Shown here in pieces: positions 26,710 through 34,905 of a stretch of DNA of 64,000 bases (its first letter is position 1; each line of letters begins with the position of its first letter). A model generated the notes under the pieces. That model searched no databases. It saw only the letters and a program-made list of their open reading frames with translations, and was not told the DNA's origin. A program made the translations under genes and the position numbers. The DNA is from Pelosinus fermentans. GTDB lineage: Bacteria; Bacillota; Negativicutes; DSM-13327. The stretch covers positions 17,431 through 81,430 of the forward strand of contig DJJR01000041.1 of NCBI GenBank assembly GCA_002434245.1. Direction: 5' to 3'.

Positions 26710-26833
26710 AACCGCAGAGGCGCAGAGTGCACGGAGAGATATTTTTTACCCTATCCATCTTTTCTCTGTGTTCTCTGTGCCTCTGCGGTTCATTTTTTTC
26801 TTTATTTACTTTCTTCGCGTCTTCGCGGTTCAA
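26710..26833. repeat. Dispersed hairpin repeat, copy 4
   Basis: AACCGCAGAGGCGCAGAG at 26710-26727 pairs with CTCTGTGCCTCTGCGGTT at 26773-26790, followed by a TTCGCGTCTTCGCGGTTC arm of the second type. It separates the convergent MFS and exonuclease genes and includes T-runs. Confidence 0.75.
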
Positions 26834-26839
26834 AAAGCC

Positions 26840-27592
26840 TTAAAAGATTTCCAATCCAATCGGGCAATGATCACTGCCCATGACCTCAGGATAAATGGTA
26901 GCTTCTTTAATCGCATCTCTTAATGTGTTAGACACTAAAAAGTAATCAATACGCCAACCGATATTGCGGGCTCTGGCATTCATCATATAGGACCACCAGG
27001 TATAGGCATCGATTTTATCAGGATATATATGGCGAAAAGTATCGGTAAAGCCTGCCTCTAATAAAGCGGTCATTTTATCTCTTTCCTCATCGGTGAACCC
27101 GGCATTGCGCCGATTGGTTTTGGGATTCTTAATGTCGATTTCCTGATGAGCAACATTGATATCGCCGCAAATAATGACAGGTTTACTCTGATCTAGAGCG
27201 GTAAGATAGGTTCTAAATTCATCTTCCCATCTCATGCGGTAGTCCAAGCGTAGGAGTTCTCGCTTGGAGTTAGGAGTATAGACGTTTACCAGAAAAAAGT
27301 TTTCAAATTCCAAGGTGATGATGCGGCCTTCCTGGTCATGCTCTTCTATATTCAAACCATAGGTAACGGATAATGGTGTTATGCGCGTAAAAACAGCTGT
27401 ACCTGAGTATCCCTTTTTTACAGCACTGTTCCAATATTTTTCGTATCCGATAAGTCCGATTTCAGCTTGGTCAGGATGCATTTTTGTCTCTTGTATGCAA
27501 AAGATATCAGCATCTGCAGTGTTGAAAAAGTCTTCAAAACCTTTTGAAAGGCATGCTCTTAAACCATTTACATTCCATGATATTAATTTCAT
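26840..27592 (-). CDS. xth: Exodeoxyribonuclease III
   Basis: 250-residue AP endonuclease and 3'-5' exonuclease of base-excision repair. Family motifs are in order: MKLISWNVNGLRA, FCIQETKMHPDQ (catalytic Glu), GDINVAHQEIDI, the NAGFTDEER DNA-contact region, and the final SDHCPIGLEIF with catalytic Asp-His. Length is normal. It is monocistronic as far as can be seen, ending in a dispersed hairpin repeat. Confidence 0.95.
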   Translation of the reverse strand: MKLISWNVNGLRACLSKGFEDFFNTADADIFCIQETKMHPDQAEIGLIGYEKYWNSAVKKGYSGTAVFTRITPLSVTYGLNIEEHDQEGRIITLEFENFFLVNVYTPNSKRELLRLDYRMRWEDEFRTYLTALDQSKPVIICGDINVAHQEIDIKNPKTNRRNAGFTDEERDKMTALLEAGFTDTFRHIYPDKIDAYTWWSYMMNARARNIGWRIDYFLVSNTLRDAIKEATIYPEVMGSDHCPIGLEIF

Positions 27593-27727
27593 ATATGAAC
27601 CTCACTCTAAAAAAATATATTGCTTTAAGTGTATGTGAATGACATAAAAAATGCAAGGATAAAGAAGACTAGTACCTTGCCAGCTTTAAAACTATAGATA
27701 ATTCCTATAAAAAAACAGAGAAAATCC

Positions 27728-27870
27728 TTGTAAAATAAACGAAATCGTAATACAATGTATATCAGAGATAAACGAATGTTTTTTAGTATTCGACAATTTT
27801 TGCAACTTAAAAATGAAATGTTTGAGTCAAAGGGGACTCTTCTACATGATTGTAGAAGAGTTCCCTTTTT
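27728..27870 (+). ncRNA. Candidate small RNA with promoter and terminator
   Basis: TTGTAA (27728-27733) and TACAAT (27751-27756) are 17 bp apart, and a very strong terminator follows at 27829-27870: 18-bp stem with loop TGAT and T5. The transcript would be about 105-110 nt from near 27763. A 34-codon reading frame from 27776 (MFFSIRQFLQLKNEMF...) runs through the terminator and lacks a good ribosome-binding site, so an RNA is preferred over a peptide. It lies in the 413-bp gap between divergent genes. Confidence 0.5.
27829..27870 (+). terminator. Strong terminator with no annotated upstream gene
   Basis: AAAGGGGACTCTTCTACA at 27829-27846 pairs with TGTAGAAGAGTTCCCTTT at 27851-27868 (one G.U), followed by T residues. 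The nearest plus-strand gene upstream ends more than 1.2 kb away, beyond the convergent exonuclease gene. Confidence 0.85.
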
Positions 27871-28005
27871 ATGGTATTAAAACTATGGATTTCTAGATAA
27901 TAAATAAAGAGACCTTAACTTTTGTCCTGTAATGTTAGAATGTAAAGCGGTAATGCGCTGTCAGTGAATGAGCGTCTAAATAGAAGGATTTTAAAATAGG
28001 ATAGG

Positions 28006-28722
28006 GTGAAGAATATGGTAAGAGGCATAGGGGAAAATAGCTTAACGAAAATTTTCTTGACACGAAGTTTCTTAGGACCAATATTTCGACCACTTCTGTA
28101 TTCGAGGGAAGAATCTATACACTATACCTTTTTAGAAGAAATCACAGTGTTAACGCAGGACATAATGGCAATACCAGACTTGGAGCAAAGAGGTCTTACT
28201 TATTATTGGTTAATTGAGGTTCCTAAGTCATTATTTGAAGAGTTATTTATCATTGGGGACCATCATCAGAAAAAGTGTAATCTCTCAGATTATACAAATG
28301 GTAAGAATGGAACTGGATTAGGCTATCTTACGCAAGGGTATATCTTGGCAATTTTGCCTTATTTAGTGGAGAGAGATCAATTATTGGATCAGCTGATACA
28401 TCCCGCAATAAATGATCTAGAAAAACTTATTTTTACGATGTTTGGCCCCGAGAATCTGGTTTTCCAATATCAAAACCATTTTGGACAGTTAATCAATGAT
28501 GCGCTTAAAGAGCCAATCAATGATATGATTTCGGTTTCTTATATACAGCAGGTTATTGATCATATAGAGAAAAATTCAATGGTTTCCAGGGATGAGAGCC
28601 AACTGACTCAAATTCGGCAGGAAACAATAGAGTATTTCTTATGGAAATTGCAGAATATAAGAATTTCTGCTGCTGCCATGGTTCGGTATTTCAAAGAAGC
28701 AGGAATTGGTAAGGCGGTTTAA
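28006..28722 (+). CDS. Hypothetical protein, helical, soluble
   Basis: About 235-238 residues that I do not recognise. It is mostly helical by composition, without signal peptide, membrane segments or cysteine motif. A central stretch EEITVLTQDIMAIPDLEQRG and the C-terminal LWKLQNIRISAAAMVRYFKE look like amphipathic helices. The start is uncertain: GTG at 28006 or ATG at 28015, both after AGGATAGGG. Single gene with its own terminator. Confidence 0.65.
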   Translation: MKNMVRGIGENSLTKIFLTRSFLGPIFRPLLYSREESIHYTFLEEITVLTQDIMAIPDLEQRGLTYYWLIEVPKSLFEELFIIGDHHQKKCNLSDYTNGKNGTGLGYLTQGYILAILPYLVERDQLLDQLIHPAINDLEKLIFTMFGPENLVFQYQNHFGQLINDALKEPINDMISVSYIQQVIDHIEKNSMVSRDESQLTQIRQETIEYFLWKLQNIRISAAAMVRYFKEAGIGKAV

Positions 28723-28743
28723 GTACACACTATCTATCCATAG

Positions 28744-28779
28744 AAAAACCCAAACCGCAAGAAAACGGTTTGGGTTTTT
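28744..28779. terminator. Bidirectional terminator
   Basis: AAAAACCCAAACCG at 28744-28757 pairs with CGGTTTGGGTTTTT at 28766-28779. It serves the plus-strand hypothetical gene and the minus-strand small peptide gene. Confidence 0.9.
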
Positions 28780-28833
28780 CATAGCCTCATACTATACGCG
28801 AACATGGTTAGTTTTTAGTTTATTGTTATCAGA

Positions 28834-28923
28834 TTAAATAAGATGGGAGATGTGTGCTACTTCTAGCACTGCTAACATTACTGCAATAGCAGTGAAAGCA
28901 AAAGCGCCTAATTGAAGAACCAT
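28834..28923 (-). CDS. 29-residue membrane peptide
   Basis: A short gene with its own signals. It begins MVLQLGAFAFTAIAV and continues to ...EVAHISHLI, giving one hydrophobic helix (residues about 3-21) with a short polar tail. AGAAAGGAT lies 7 bp before the ATG, a TTGTCA/CATTAT promoter-like pair lies on the minus strand at 28972-29001 with an 18-bp spacer, and a terminator follows at 28744-28779. The arrangement supports a real single-pass small protein of unknown role, resembling in size KdpF or other regulators of membrane complexes. Confidence 0.55.
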   Translation of the reverse strand: MVLQLGAFAFTAIAVMLAVLEVAHISHLI

Positions 28924-29085
28924 AAGATCAATCCTTTCTGTATCTTTTTCCCAAATGTAAAAAAGTTCTAAATAATGAGTACATATAGATTAAACTGACA
29001 ATTTAAAAAATAGGATATAGCTTGCGTCTATAAGGCAATTCTTAGTTTAATAGATTGGAGGAGTATTATCAAATCCTTTCAGAGG

Positions 29086-29096
29086 TGGTCTGACCA
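29086..29096. promoter_or_regulatory. GntR/FadR-like palindrome
   Basis: TGGTC-T-GACCA is a perfect 11-bp palindrome and fits the TGGTnnnACCA pattern bound by FadR-subfamily GntR regulators. It is about 330 bp upstream of the GntP permease gene, in a very AT-rich 499-bp region (28924-29422) without other genes. Confidence 0.35.
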
Positions 29097-29143
29097 GCAT
29101 ATCGCTCATTAAACAAAATTAGATAGAATTTACTTCTATTTTC

Positions 29144-29180
29144 GTAAAAATTCAAATATGGTCAAAAATTCAAACATAGC
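29144..29180. repeat. Short AT-rich tandem repeat
   Basis: An 18-bp unit occurs twice in tandem: AAAAATTCAAATATGGTC then AAAAATTCAAACATAGCC (15/18 identical), with a further ACATTTGAA close by. Could be a regulator-binding array; function unknown. Confidence 0.45.
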
Positions 29181-29422
29181 CAAACATTTGAATAAAGAAA
29201 ACATTCAGAAATAAACAAATATTCTAAAAACAATCGTAAATTAATAATAATAAGTAAGATAATTGATTTCAAAGTAGTTGATTTAAGAGTAAAAGTTACA
29301 AAATGCAATTAAATTGAGAGAAAAAGGAGTTTTAATGGAATCAAAAGCTTCTTTATGATATAGTTTAAAAAATAAGTTAGTATGACACACCAAATGTAGT
29401 AAGGAACTTTTAGGAGGTTAGA

Positions 29423-30838
29423 GTGGACCTATTTCTTATCGTAGTAAGTTTAATTTTATTAATGTATTTTGCGTATCGAGGTTATTCCATTATCCTCATC
29501 GCACCGTTGTTCGCCATACTTGCATCAATTGGTGAATTTCGATCCATGCCTGTTTACAGCGAAATTTTTATGACGAAGGCGGCAGAGTATTTTAAGACTT
29601 ATTTTCCTATATTTCTGCTGGGAGCGGTTTTCGCTAAAATCATGGAAGAGGGTGAGCTGGCAAGCTCGATTGCAGCATTTATTTCTCGTTCATTAGGAAA
29701 AGAAAGAGCGATTTTAGCTGTTTTATTAGGGTGCGGTGTCTTAACCTATGGCGGCCTAAGTGTCTTTGTCGTCGTCTTTGTCATGTACCCTTTCGCAGCT
29801 TTATTATTTCGGGAAGCTGACATTCCAAAGCGCCTTATTCCGGCAACGCTGTGGATGGGGATTTTTACCTATGCCATGGCCTCGATACCAGGAACGCCTC
29901 AAATTCAAAATATCATTCCTACGACCTTCTTTGGCACTTCAACTTGGGCATCGCCAGTGATTGGTATAGTAAGTGCAGTGGTTTATTTTGCCTTAGCCTG
30001 GTTTTGGATAACGTATCGTTTCAAGAGCTTAGCAAGTAAAGGAGAAGGTTATGGTAATCATGCTAAAAATGAGCCAGATCCCCTGGGAGAAAAAGAAATG
30101 CCTCATTGGGCACTTTCTGTCTTACCCTTAGCAGCAGTTGTTTTAGTAAATTTGTATATGAGTAACCCCTTTGGCTGGAGTTGGGCTTATTCCTGGGATC
30201 CTGAAATGCTAGAGCCCTTTAAGAACTTACAATTATCTTTGCTCAGTTCCAGTGTGCAGAAAATATATGCAATCTGGTCCTTGGATATTGCCTTATTTGT
30301 GGGTATTATATTAGCGTTAGCCATTGGGTGGAAACCCATTAGTCAAAAAGGCAGAATGGTACATGTTTTTAACGCAGGAGCATTGTCTTCATTATCAGCA
30401 ATATTAAATACTGCATCAGGTTATGCATTTGGGAGTGTAATCGCAAAATTAAGTGGTTTTTTAATCGTTAAGCATGCATTAACAGATTTGCATATTGGAT
30501 CGGGTCCACTGCTTTCTCAGGCAATCACGACTTATATTATGACAGCTTTGACAGGTTCCGCCTCTGGCGGTATGACCATCGCATTAGGGATGTTAGGGAA
30601 TGAATGGCTTGTTTGGGCGCAATCTATCGGCATGTCTCCTGATCTTCTTCATCGGATGATTTGCCTTGCTTCCGCAGGGATTGATACCGTTCCTCATAAC
30701 GGTGCATTAGTCACTGTGATTAGTGTTTGTGGTTTAACCCACAGGTCGTCCTATTATGATATATTTATTTTAACCTTAATGAAGATGCTTGTACCTTTAA
30801 TTTTTATCGCTTTTTATAGTTTGTTTGGCATAGGATAA
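29423..30838 (+). CDS. GntP family permease
   Basis: 471-residue inner-membrane carrier of the gluconate:H+ symporter family. Multiple hydrophobic segments; recognisable stretches are FPIFLLGAVFAKIMEEG near residue 60, GGLSVFVVVFVMYPFA, and a late TALTGSASGGMTIALGMLG plus AGIDTVPHNGALVT, which resemble the 3-hydroxybutyrate/citrate-like branch rather than classical gluconate permeases. GTG start follows TAGGAGG. The MFS gene lies 71 bp downstream. Substrate is probably a small carboxylate. Confidence 0.85.
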   Translation: MDLFLIVVSLILLMYFAYRGYSIILIAPLFAILASIGEFRSMPVYSEIFMTKAAEYFKTYFPIFLLGAVFAKIMEEGELASSIAAFISRSLGKERAILAVLLGCGVLTYGGLSVFVVVFVMYPFAALLFREADIPKRLIPATLWMGIFTYAMASIPGTPQIQNIIPTTFFGTSTWASPVIGIVSAVVYFALAWFWITYRFKSLASKGEGYGNHAKNEPDPLGEKEMPHWALSVLPLAAVVLVNLYMSNPFGWSWAYSWDPEMLEPFKNLQLSLLSSSVQKIYAIWSLDIALFVGIILALAIGWKPISQKGRMVHVFNAGALSSLSAILNTASGYAFGSVIAKLSGFLIVKHALTDLHIGSGPLLSQAITTYIMTALTGSASGGMTIALGMLGNEWLVWAQSIGMSPDLLHRMICLASAGIDTVPHNGALVTVISVCGLTHRSSYYDIFILTLMKMLVPLIFIAFYSLFGIG

Positions 30839-30909
30839 AAACGGGGGGGAGAAGGTAATCAATACACGAAAGCAAAAATTTTTTTTAGTAGTTTAGGGGG
30901 ATTTAAACA

Positions 30910-32109
30910 TTGGGTTGGCGTAGAAATCTTTGGGTGTTATCTATTGCAGTAATGTTATCAGGTTCAAGTTATACTATGGTCACTCCATTCTTGCCATTAT
31001 ATCTTTTGGATATAGGTGTAAGCCAGAGTGATGTAAATGTGTGGTCAGGTGTTATTTTTTCCATCTCTTTTTTGGTTTCGGCCGTAATGGCACCTTATTG
31101 GGGACGGCACGCCGATAAAAGCGGTAAACGGCGTATGATTATGCGAGCTGGATTTAGCTTGGCTGTTGTATATTTTTTGGGAGCATTTGTTAGAAATCCT
31201 GTAGATTTATTCTTAGTCAGAATTCTACAGGGCTTTGCGAATGGGTTCGTGCCGGCATCTATGGCGATTATCGCTTCATCTGTACCAAAAGAAAAAATGG
31301 GCTTTAGTTTAGGTGTTATGCAGACAACGCTTTTAATGGGAGGAATTTTAGGTCCCTTAATGGGCGGCAGTTTATCACATTTTTTCGGTATGCGTTTATC
31401 CTTTGTGATTGCTGCAGGGATTATATTTGTAGGAACCGTTGGCGTAGGCATATTGGTAAAAGAGCCGGTCAATAATGAACGGCCTAGTGAAGGCAGTATG
31501 CTTGATGATTTGAAGATTGCATTTCACAACCGAAAGTTAGTGGAGATGTTGCTGCTGCTTTTTGGTGCACAAATGATTAGTATGACATTGCAGCCTTTGA
31601 TTACGTTGTATGTTGCCGAGCTCCAGGGAAATATGGAGGGGGTTGCGTTAACGGCAGGGATTATATATAGTATGGCCGGTATCGCTGGTGCGATATCGGC
31701 ACCGATGTGGGGCAAGCTGGGGCAGAAAAAAGGTTTTATTCAGATCTTAGTGATTGCTTTTATCGGTGCAGGGATTTTTAATATGGGACAATATTTTATC
31801 GGCAATATTTATCAATTTAGTGTACTCCAATTCTTTTTTGGTTTATTTATCGTTGGCGTATATCCTGCTATCAATACAATTGCTGTAAATTCGACAGATA
31901 AAGCTTTTCAGGGGCGGATCTTCGGTCTTACAACGACAGCAAATCATCTAGGTTCGATGGTAGGTCCCCTCGTTGGCGGCATGATCAGTTCTTGGCTGGG
32001 AATTGGACCTGTATTTCTTTTCACCGGTAGTGTATTGATCATGATTGGATTGCTTGTCTTCTTTAAAATACCAAGGGCCACTGGGGTGATTAGTAAGGAA
32101 ATGAAATAG
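30910..32109 (+). CDS. MFS transporter, multidrug (MdtG-like) type
   Basis: 399 residues, 12 membrane segments in two similar halves. A-motif-like APYWGRHADKSGKRRMI between TM2 and TM3 and MQTTLLMGGILGPLMGGSL in TM5, as in drug exporters such as MdtG. The TTG start at 30910 follows AGGGGGAT; no ATG is available near. It could be co-transcribed with the GntP gene. Confidence 0.83.
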   Translation: MGWRRNLWVLSIAVMLSGSSYTMVTPFLPLYLLDIGVSQSDVNVWSGVIFSISFLVSAVMAPYWGRHADKSGKRRMIMRAGFSLAVVYFLGAFVRNPVDLFLVRILQGFANGFVPASMAIIASSVPKEKMGFSLGVMQTTLLMGGILGPLMGGSLSHFFGMRLSFVIAAGIIFVGTVGVGILVKEPVNNERPSEGSMLDDLKIAFHNRKLVEMLLLLFGAQMISMTLQPLITLYVAELQGNMEGVALTAGIIYSMAGIAGAISAPMWGKLGQKKGFIQILVIAFIGAGIFNMGQYFIGNIYQFSVLQFFFGLFIVGVYPAINTIAVNSTDKAFQGRIFGLTTTANHLGSMVGPLVGGMISSWLGIGPVFLFTGSVLIMIGLLVFFKIPRATGVISKEMK

Positions 32110-32150
32110 AAAATAATATTGATATCAAAAGTTTCTAAAATAAGAATTCT

Positions 32151-32227
32151 TGAAACGCGAAGACGCGAAGATAGCACGAAGAGGGCACAAAATGTCCTCC
32201 GTACAATCTTTGCGTCTTCGCGTTTCA
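32151..32227. repeat. Dispersed hairpin repeat, copy 5
   Basis: TGAAACGCGAAGACGCGAAG at 32151-32170 pairs with the arm at 32207-32227 ending CGTCTTCGCGTTTCA. Lies between convergent MFS and kinase genes, where it probably ends both transcripts. Confidence 0.8.
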
Positions 32228-32249
32228 AATGGTTTTAGTTCTTTTCTTT

Positions 32250-33098
32250 TTAAGCCAAATCTTTATTATAGAGGCCGCCGCGTAATTTGTAGACGATGGG
32301 TTCAAAAGCAACGCCGCGGTCGAAAGCATCTTCAATATCATTGCTGACAATCATGGCATCGCGCACAAAGTGAGCTGCACTTTCTACACTTTCTTTTAAG
32401 GTGTAGCCATTTACAACGCCTGCTGTAAGTACGCTGGTGAAAAGGTCGCCTGTACCATGCATATGATAAGGAAGCAGATCAACGGCTGCTTCAAAGTAGG
32501 TGTGATCTTCGCTCATTGCGCAGTTATATAAGGATTTTCCTCTAACCACACCCGTTAATACGATGTTTTTAGCACCCATTTCAATGATTTCAGCACAGAG
32601 CTTGCGAGAAGTGTCGCTGTCTATTTCGCCATCAATATAATCTCTGCCTGTAAGAATATACGCTTCTGTAAGGTTTGGCGTAACGATATCGGCAATACTG
32701 GCAAGCTCTCGCATGGTACTGCACATTTCCGGTGTATAGGTTTTAATGATTATACCATTATCGCCCATGACAGGATCAACTATTTTTAAGGAACATTTAA
32801 AATCCAGCATGAAATCTTTGACGATTTGAATTTGCTCTGCGGAGCCTAAGAATCCGCTATAAGCGCAGTCAGTCTTAAAACCAATTTCTTTCCAATGAGT
32901 AATAAACTCATTCATTTGCGGAGTAAAGTCAAAGAATTTAAATCCCGGAAAAAGAGTATTGGTAGATAACAGGGCCGTAGGCAGAGGGCAAACCTCAATG
33001 CCAGCTGCTGAAATCACTGGGATTGCTACCGTAAGTGAACACTTACCATAGCCGGACATATCGTGAATTGCCACGACTCTTGCAAGTTTTTGTTTCAT
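32250..33098 (-). CDS. pdxK: Pyridoxamine/pyridoxal kinase (PdxK/PdxY-like)
   Basis: 282-residue ribokinase-fold kinase. It starts VVAIHDMSGYGKCSLTVAIP, typical of the pyridoxal kinase group, and has the late glycine-rich anion-hole/catalytic motif HGTGDLFTSVLTAG with the base Asp. It should phosphorylate vitamin B6 aldehydes or amines to PLP precursors. The ATG at 33098 follows GGAGG by 8 bp; longer starts are in the adjacent mobile-element-like sequence. It is divergent from a MocR regulator of the PdxR type, which supports a role in vitamin B6 salvage. Confidence 0.85.
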   Translation of the reverse strand: MKQKLARVVAIHDMSGYGKCSLTVAIPVISAAGIEVCPLPTALLSTNTLFPGFKFFDFTPQMNEFITHWKEIGFKTDCAYSGFLGSAEQIQIVKDFMLDFKCSLKIVDPVMGDNGIIIKTYTPEMCSTMRELASIADIVTPNLTEAYILTGRDYIDGEIDSDTSRKLCAEIIEMGAKNIVLTGVVRGKSLYNCAMSEDHTYFEAAVDLLPYHMHGTGDLFTSVLTAGVVNGYTLKESVESAAHFVRDAMIVSNDIEDAFDRGVAFEPIVYKLRGGLYNKDLA

Positions 33099-33130
33099 AT
33101 TCATATCCTCCAGTATTTGTTTAATTGTGC

Positions 33131-33295
33131 TAGGGTGTGTCTGAAAACTAGCGGAATGGTCGATGGCGAGTAATTTTTGTGCCAGACGAGGCAAAACTTC
33201 GCAGGAATAATGGTTCTTATTTCAAGAAGTTTTAACGAAGTATGGCGCAAAAAGCGCCGTCAGTGGACGTTCTGATAGTTTTCAGACACGCCCTA
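33131..33295. mobile_element. 165-bp MITE-like element
   Basis: Terminal inverted repeats TAGGGTGTGTCTGAAAACTA (33131-33150) and TAGTTTTCAGACACGCCCTA (33276-33295) match at 19 of 20 positions. The ends are TA, suggesting a TA target. There is no reading frame for a transposase. A 27-bp stretch just inside the left end recurs (26/27) at 43825-43851. It occupies about half of the region between the kinase and the MocR gene. Confidence 0.75.
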
Positions 33296-33422
33296 ACATA
33301 GCAAGAACATAATGATCCTATAGGTTAGGGGTTTTCAAAAGCATAATTGTATTATAAAATGAATTTGAACCTTTTGAAATATACAGAAATCATATTTTTA
33401 TTAGGTACAGTTTGGAGGAATT

Positions 33423-34838
33423 ATGGATTTAATCGTATTTGACAGCCAGAGCAAAGAGCCACTGTATATACAACTTTATCTATATTATAAAACTGCCATT
33501 GAGCAGAATAGGCTGAGAGAAAATGAAAAGCTGCCATCTATTCGAGGTCTTTCCAGGAGTCTTTCTGTTAGCAAAATTACGGTTGAAAAGGCATATCAGC
33601 AGTTGATGAGCGAAGGATATATCAAAAATTATAACCGTTCCCGATATACAGTAAATAAACTGGAGGAAATCGTTTTTAATACTCCTGCTGTTAGTATGGC
33701 AAATCAATACCATACTAACCAAGAGATAAAAGAAGAAAAAATTCTCTATGATTTTTCAAGTGGCGAAATGGATCGGGAGGGTTTTGATTTCTCCTTATGG
33801 AAGCGATACATTAGTAAAGCTTTTTTTCAGAAAGAGCGTCTTGTTGGATATGGAAATATTAAAGGGGAAGAAGAGCTGCGTAAAGAGATTGCAAAGTATA
33901 TTGAAAAATCAAGAGGTGTTTATGTTCATACAGAACAAATCATAATTGGTGCTGGTGTACAAAGTCTTTTGAGCATGCTTTGCAGTATGCTTAAACTGGA
34001 ATATAGCAGCATTGCTTTTGAAGAACCCGGCTTTAAAAATGGAAGACGTATTTTTGCCGATCATGCCTTTACGATTGTACCGATAAAAATGAAGACAGAT
34101 GGTATTGATACGGCAGAGCTGGAAAACAGTGGTGAAAGGCTTGTTTATGTAAGCCCATCTCATCAATTCCCCACCGGATATATTATGCCCATTGGTAAAA
34201 GGTATCAGCTGCTCAATTGGGCAGAACAAAAAAATGGTATTATCATCGAGGATGATTATGACAGTGAATTTCGTTATTTTGGTCGTCCGATACCAGCGCT
34301 TAAGGGGCTTGATAATCGAGAACGGGTAGTATATCTGGGATCTTTTTCAAAGGTAATTCCACCCTCCATCCGTGTTAGTTATATGGTGCTACCAGAAAAA
34401 TTTTTAGGGATCTATCAAAAAAAATCTTCCTTATATAATCAGACAGCGTCTACCATTGAGCAGCTTGCCCTTGCCCAGTTTATGGCGGATGGTCATTTGG
34501 AAAGGCAGATACGTCGTTTGCGTAAGTTATATTATGAAAAAAGAAAACTATTTTTAGAAGAAATCCAAAATATTCTTGGTGAGAATGCCAAGATAAATGG
34601 CACGGAATCGGGTCTTCATGTGATCTTGAGTTTGAAATCCGAATTATCAGCCCAGGAATTAGCTGCAAGAGCTCTCGCAAAGGGCTGTCGCGTAGCTTCC
34701 ATTCAGGATTATTATTGGCAGTTATCAGCAGAGAAGATGCCTCAAGTATTGTTATATTTTTCTAAAATACCTGCAAATGAGATGACAGAGGGAATTATAA
34801 GATTAAAAGAAGCATGGTTTAGTCATCTAAAGACTTAA
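33423..34838 (+). CDS. MocR/PdxR-type GntR regulator with aminotransferase domain
   Basis: 471 residues: a winged helix in the first 75 (KLPSIRGLSRSLSVSKITVE), then a fold-type I aminotransferase domain. IIEDDYDSEFRYFGRP and YLGSFSKVIPPSIRVSY hold the PLP-binding aspartate region and the lysine. Such proteins sense PLP or amino compounds and activate or repress the divergent gene. Divergent from the B6 kinase, so probably a PdxR-like regulator of vitamin B6 supply. TTGGAGG precedes the ATG. Confidence 0.9.
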   Translation: MDLIVFDSQSKEPLYIQLYLYYKTAIEQNRLRENEKLPSIRGLSRSLSVSKITVEKAYQQLMSEGYIKNYNRSRYTVNKLEEIVFNTPAVSMANQYHTNQEIKEEKILYDFSSGEMDREGFDFSLWKRYISKAFFQKERLVGYGNIKGEEELRKEIAKYIEKSRGVYVHTEQIIIGAGVQSLLSMLCSMLKLEYSSIAFEEPGFKNGRRIFADHAFTIVPIKMKTDGIDTAELENSGERLVYVSPSHQFPTGYIMPIGKRYQLLNWAEQKNGIIIEDDYDSEFRYFGRPIPALKGLDNRERVVYLGSFSKVIPPSIRVSYMVLPEKFLGIYQKKSSLYNQTASTIEQLALAQFMADGHLERQIRRLRKLYYEKRKLFLEEIQNILGENAKINGTESGLHVILSLKSELSAQELAARALAKGCRVASIQDYYWQLSAEKMPQVLLYFSKIPANEMTEGIIRLKEAWFSHLKT

Positions 34839-34905
34839 TAAGTTGACAGTTAGTGGAAGCGTAAATATACTTATAATTAGAGTATTTTAATATTAGGGGG
34901 TAGCC

